8,313 bases of DNA from Acidobacteria subdivision 2 bacterium RH1 MAG20 (GTDB taxonomy: Bacteria > Acidobacteriota > Terriglobia > Terriglobales > Acidobacteriaceae): the NCBI GenBank assembly GCA_002197545.1, contig NFUO01000726.1, forward strand, positions 1 through 8,313. The letters run 5' to 3'. The notes beneath the pieces are model-generated. The model saw nothing but the letters and a program-made list of their open reading frames with translations. It was not told where the DNA came from and searched no databases. Position 1 is the stretch's first letter, and the number at the start of each line of letters is the position of its first letter. Below are positions 6,606 through 8,313 of the stretch, piece after piece. A program made the translations under genes and the position numbers.

Positions 6606-6637
6606 GTCCCATGCCTCGTTTTTACGAAGCATGGGAC
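6606..6637. terminator. Bidirectional-type terminator hairpin between convergent genes
   Basis: GTCCCATGC (6606-6614) pairs with GCATGGGAC (6629-6637). After one C/A mismatch, TCGT (6616-6619) pairs with ACGA (6624-6627) around a TTTT loop, for 13 pairs in all. It lies 25 bases after the receptor stop and 48 bases beyond the end of the opposing gene. The plus-strand tail TTCTTACT is moderately T-rich. On the minus strand the tail is GAGTTGTTTGG. Its position between convergent ends makes termination in both directions likely. Confidence 0.7.
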
Positions 6638-6685
6638 TTCTTACTCTCCTGCAAGTGGTTCCCTATCCCTGCACTCTGCAGAAGC

Positions 6686-6961
6686 TCACATAATGCGGAA
6701 CCGCTCACGCATCAACCGCTGAAACCGAGGCTTCCAGATGAGGTCATACGCCAGCTCTTTGCCCGGAAACATGGCCAGAGCCGCTTTTCTGCTGTCGGCA
6801 ATCATCTGGGCCGCCTCATCCACCGTCAGCGACCCATCCTGCGCGATGACCTGCATCACCATGTTCATCATCATCTGCAACCGTCGAATCAGCTTCTGCT
6901 CTTCTAGCTGCTCCGCCGTAGAACTCTGCGCAACCTGGGCTCCAGTCTCATTCAACTCCAT
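6686..6961 (-). CDS. 91-residue protein of unknown function, partner of the receiver protein
   Basis: I do not recognise a named family. The sequence is predicted mostly helical and soluble. It has a polar N-terminus (1-17), then a long amphipathic helix rich in Met (LIRRLQMMMNMVMQVI, about 24-39), a segment DGSLTVDEAAQMIADSRKAALAMFPG (42-67) and a basic-aromatic end IWKPRFQRLMRERF (75-88). DGSLTVDEA loosely recalls an EF-hand-like turn but is too incomplete to call one. There is no signal peptide or membrane helix and no cysteine. ATG at 6961 has an excellent GGGAGG five bases upstream. It lies 14 bp after the receiver gene and is very probably cotranscribed, so it may act with that protein. 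That partnership is inferred only from order and spacing. Confidence 0.75.
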   Translation of the reverse strand: MELNETGAQVAQSSTAEQLEEQKLIRRLQMMMNMVMQVIAQDGSLTVDEAAQMIADSRKAALAMFPGKELAYDLIWKPRFQRLMRERFRIM

Positions 6962-6975
6962 CGAAACCTCCCGCC

Positions 6976-7485
6976 TTATTTTTTGCCCGAAACCTTCCGG
7001 CCAGCCTTCTTCGCGACAACCTTTTTAGCCGTCTTCTTCGCTGAAACAGCAGCTTTTCTAGCCATCGTCTTCCTCATTGGAGCCTTCCTGACCGCGCCCT
7101 TCCTGGGTTTGGCCAACTTGTTCTCATGCGAAACCAGCAGTTTCTCAAGCCGTTCCAGCAAAACCCGCGTATGCATAGGCTTCATCAGCATCTTGTCCGC
7201 GCCCATCTCCTGCCAGTCTTCATCCGCCACTGGAAACGCAGTCAGCAGGGCCACTGCCGGATGATACGGTGCTTGTCGTGCGGCTTCGATGACCTCCCGC
7301 CCCGAGGCGTCGCTCTCCATCCGCATGTCCGTAATGACCATCTGGTATTCATGCGTATGCAGCTTTGACTTGCCCTCGCGCGCCGAAGCCGCTGTATCCA
7401 CCTCAAACCCACTGATCTCCAGCACGGCCTTCAAAGTCAGCAATACAGCGACCTCATCATCCACTAGCAATATGCGACGTTTCAT
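6976..7485 (-). CDS. Response-regulator receiver with lysine-rich histone-H1-like tail
   Basis: This 169-residue protein has two parts. Residues 1-118 are a CheY-like receiver with the full phosphorylation set: Asp9-Asp10 in ILLVDDE, phospho-acceptor Asp53 in VITDMRM, Thr82 in LLTAF and Lys102 in MLMKPM. Residues 123-169 are a low-complexity basic tail with 20 Lys/Arg in 47 residues and no acidic residue, built of AKK/RKA-type steps as in bacterial histone-H1-like and AlgP-type tails. There is no helix-turn-helix or enzyme output domain. The tail could bind DNA or RNA non-specifically, or polyphosphate or membranes, with phosphorylation of the receiver modulating this; that is inference. ATG at 7485 follows GAGAGGG with a six-base spacer. 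A GTG at 7515 would add ten residues but would place that site inside the gene. No histidine kinase is in the window. The 91-residue gene follows after 14 bp, and infC is divergent. Confidence 0.88.
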   Translation of the reverse strand: MKRRILLVDDEVAVLLTLKAVLEISGFEVDTAASAREGKSKLHTHEYQMVITDMRMESDASGREVIEAARQAPYHPAVALLTAFPVADEDWQEMGADKMLMKPMHTRVLLERLEKLLVSHENKLAKPRKGAVRKAPMRKTMARKAAVSAKKTAKKVVAKKAGRKVSGKK

Positions 7486-7615
7486 TCCATTCCCTCTCAC
7501 CTTCGGAGCATACACAGTACCGTATCTAACTCCAAAGCAAGTCGTTCTTACAAGCCTGCATTCAACCAGTGCCTCGAAGGCAGCACCACGGCGCTCAAAT
7601 CGACGGCAGCGAAAG

Positions 7616-7624
7616 TGCTATACT
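7616..7624 (+). promoter_or_regulatory. Extended -10 promoter of infC
   Basis: TGCTATACT contains a TG-N extension and TATACT, which matches five of six -10 bases. No good -35 is seen at 16-18 bp (CAAATC-type sequence there), which is tolerated in extended -10 promoters. The start would be near 7630, giving a leader of about 85 nt before the infC start. The divergent receiver gene has no equally clear promoter in this 229-bp gap. Confidence 0.55.
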
Positions 7625-7628
7625 TCAC

Positions 7629-7701
7629 GTTGCAGCGCAACCTTTAAGCTCAAAGGCGCGCCTAACCCTATACAAACGCATAGCGAGCCGGAAAGCCCGC
7701 T
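7629..7701 (+). promoter_or_regulatory. Hairpin-rich leader of infC
   Basis: Three short stem-loops precede the ribosome site: GTTGC-AGC-GCAAC (7629-7641), CCTTT-AAGCTC-AAAGG (7641-7656, sharing one base with the first, so the two compete slightly), and AGCG.GC with GC.CGCT around CGGAAA (7682-7701, one mismatch). The last ends two bases before GGAGG. In other bacteria infC operons are controlled through their leaders or start codon by IF-3 or ribosomal protein L20. Whether this leader does so is inference. Confidence 0.3.
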
Positions 7702-7703
7702 GT

Positions 7704-7708
7704 GGAGG
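7704..7708 (+). promoter_or_regulatory. Ribosome binding site fixing the AUU start of infC
   Basis: GGAGG is a full Shine-Dalgarno core, six bases (CGACTT) before ATT at 7715. No ATG, GTG or TTG lies in the infC frame anywhere near it. The next in-frame ATG (7823) is 36 codons inside the conserved protein. Confidence 0.8.
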
Positions 7709-7714
7709 CGACTT

Positions 7715-8313
7715 ATTCCACCGATCGATAAACGTTCCGCAAAGTCTTTCATCCGCACCAATGAACGTATCCGCGCACGCGAAATCCGCGTCATCGACGA
7801 GAACGGCGAACAACTCGGCGTCATGGCCCCTTTCGAGGCCCTCAAGATGGCCCGGGAGCGCTCTCTCGACCTCGTAGAAATCTCCCCCAACGCCGTCCCT
7901 CCCGTCTGCAAGATCCAGGACTACGGCAAATTCCTCTACGAGAAGGACAAGAGCGACCGTGCCGCCCGCAAGAAGCAGAAGGTCATCACCATCAAAGAGG
8001 TCAAATTCTCCGTCACCGTCGACGAGCATGACTACCAGACCAAGAAAAATCAGGCCGTCCGCTTTCTCGGCGATGGCGACAAGGTAAAGGCGTCCCTCCG
8101 CTTCAAGGGCCGTCAGATGGCTCACCGCGACCTTGGTTACAAGATCATTAACCGTCTCATCCTGGATATCGGCGATGCCGGCCTGGTCGAATTCATGCCC
8201 CGCATGGAAGGCACGACCCTCCATGCCATCCTTGCGCCATCGAAAAAGGCCGAAGCCGCTCTCCCCAAAAAGCCCGCGCCAGCCTCGGCTGCTAACCCCG
8301 CCGAGCCAACTCC
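7715..8313 (+). CDS. infC: Translation initiation factor IF-3, AUU start, C-terminus cut by window
   Basis: IF-3 binds the 30S subunit, keeps it apart from 50S, and rejects wrong initiator tRNA and non-standard start codons. The window holds 199 codons. The N-domain (about 12-81) contains FIRTNERIRAREIRVID, DLVEISPNAVPPVCKI (52-67) and the signature DYGKFLYEK (69-77). A basic linker RAARKKQK (82-89) leads to the C-domain (about 90-178) with IKEVKFS, RFKGRQMAH (129-137) and the end LHAILAPSKK. Beyond the length of E. coli IF-3 (180 residues) there is an Ala/Pro/Lys tail still open at the edge. The start is assigned to ATT at 7715 (protein begins MPPIDKRSAK) because GGAGG lies six bases upstream and no canonical start is in frame. 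An ATC at 7724 is a weaker alternative. AUU starts are known for infC in E. coli and permit self-repression. Downstream rpmI-rplT is expected but not visible. Confidence 0.95.
   Translation, partial: MPPIDKRSAKSFIRTNERIRAREIRVIDENGEQLGVMAPFEALKMARERSLDLVEISPNAVPPVCKIQDYGKFLYEKDKSDRAARKKQKVITIKEVKFSVTVDEHDYQTKKNQAVRFLGDGDKVKASLRFKGRQMAHRDLGYKIINRLILDIGDAGLVEFMPRMEGTTLHAILAPSKKAEAALPKKPAPASAANPAEPT

Noticed and set aside
7625..8224. 199-codon minus-strand reading frame opposite infC
   Set aside because: It is the antisense shadow of a highly conserved gene: Asp/Val/Leu-rich, with no ribosome site and no recognisable motif.

Overview
The window looks like chromosomal DNA of a soil Acidobacterium, probably class Terriglobia (the Edaphobacter / Granulicella / Terriglobus type). 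This is inferred from gene style: a short PadR regulator in a small-membrane-protein operon, a large TonB-dependent receptor with an N-terminal carboxypeptidase-regulatory-like domain, the N-terminus of the IF-3 protein, and moderately high GC with C-ending codons. No rRNA or other phylogenetic marker was compared, so the genus is not fixed. I see no tRNA, rRNA, CRISPR array, insertion sequence or prophage.

Layout. (1) 1-343, minus: the N-terminal 114 residues of a secreted GH27 alpha-galactosidase that runs off the left edge. Upstream is a sigma70-like promoter with a perfect 16-bp LacI-type palindrome between -35 and -10. (2) 504-2502, minus: a tight three-gene operon of PadR regulator, three-helix membrane protein and membrane-anchored PAF-acetylhydrolase-like alpha/beta hydrolase. 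An inverted repeat overlaps the end of the padR -10 and the start point, as expected for autorepression. (3) 2652-3377, plus: a divergent YfcE-type metallophosphoesterase. (4) 3378-3757: a 380-bp non-coding stretch with several inverted repeats, including a nested hairpin in the probable leader of the next gene. (5) 3758-6580, plus: a 940-residue TonB-dependent outer-membrane receptor starting at GTG. (6) 6606-6637: a strong hairpin between convergent genes, probably a bidirectional terminator. (7) 6686-7485, minus: a two-gene operon encoding a CheY-like receiver with a lysine/arginine-rich histone-H1-like tail, then a 91-residue protein of unknown function. (8) 7715-8313, plus: infC (translation initiation factor IF-3), which appears to start at AUU. 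It has an extended -10 promoter and a hairpin-rich leader, and runs off the right edge.

How the genes fit together. The alpha-galactosidase and the receptor both suit a plant-polymer or oligosaccharide scavenger, but they are about 3.4 kb apart on opposite strands and nothing links them directly. The PadR operon looks like a self-contained, ligand-induced envelope or lipid-ester response unit. The receiver/91-residue pair and infC are divergent neighbours that need not be related.

I do not see a convincing new multi-gene system such as a defence, toxin or mobile module. The points most worth a second look are the AUU start of infC, the receiver with the histone-like tail and its small partner, and the well-placed operator palindromes.
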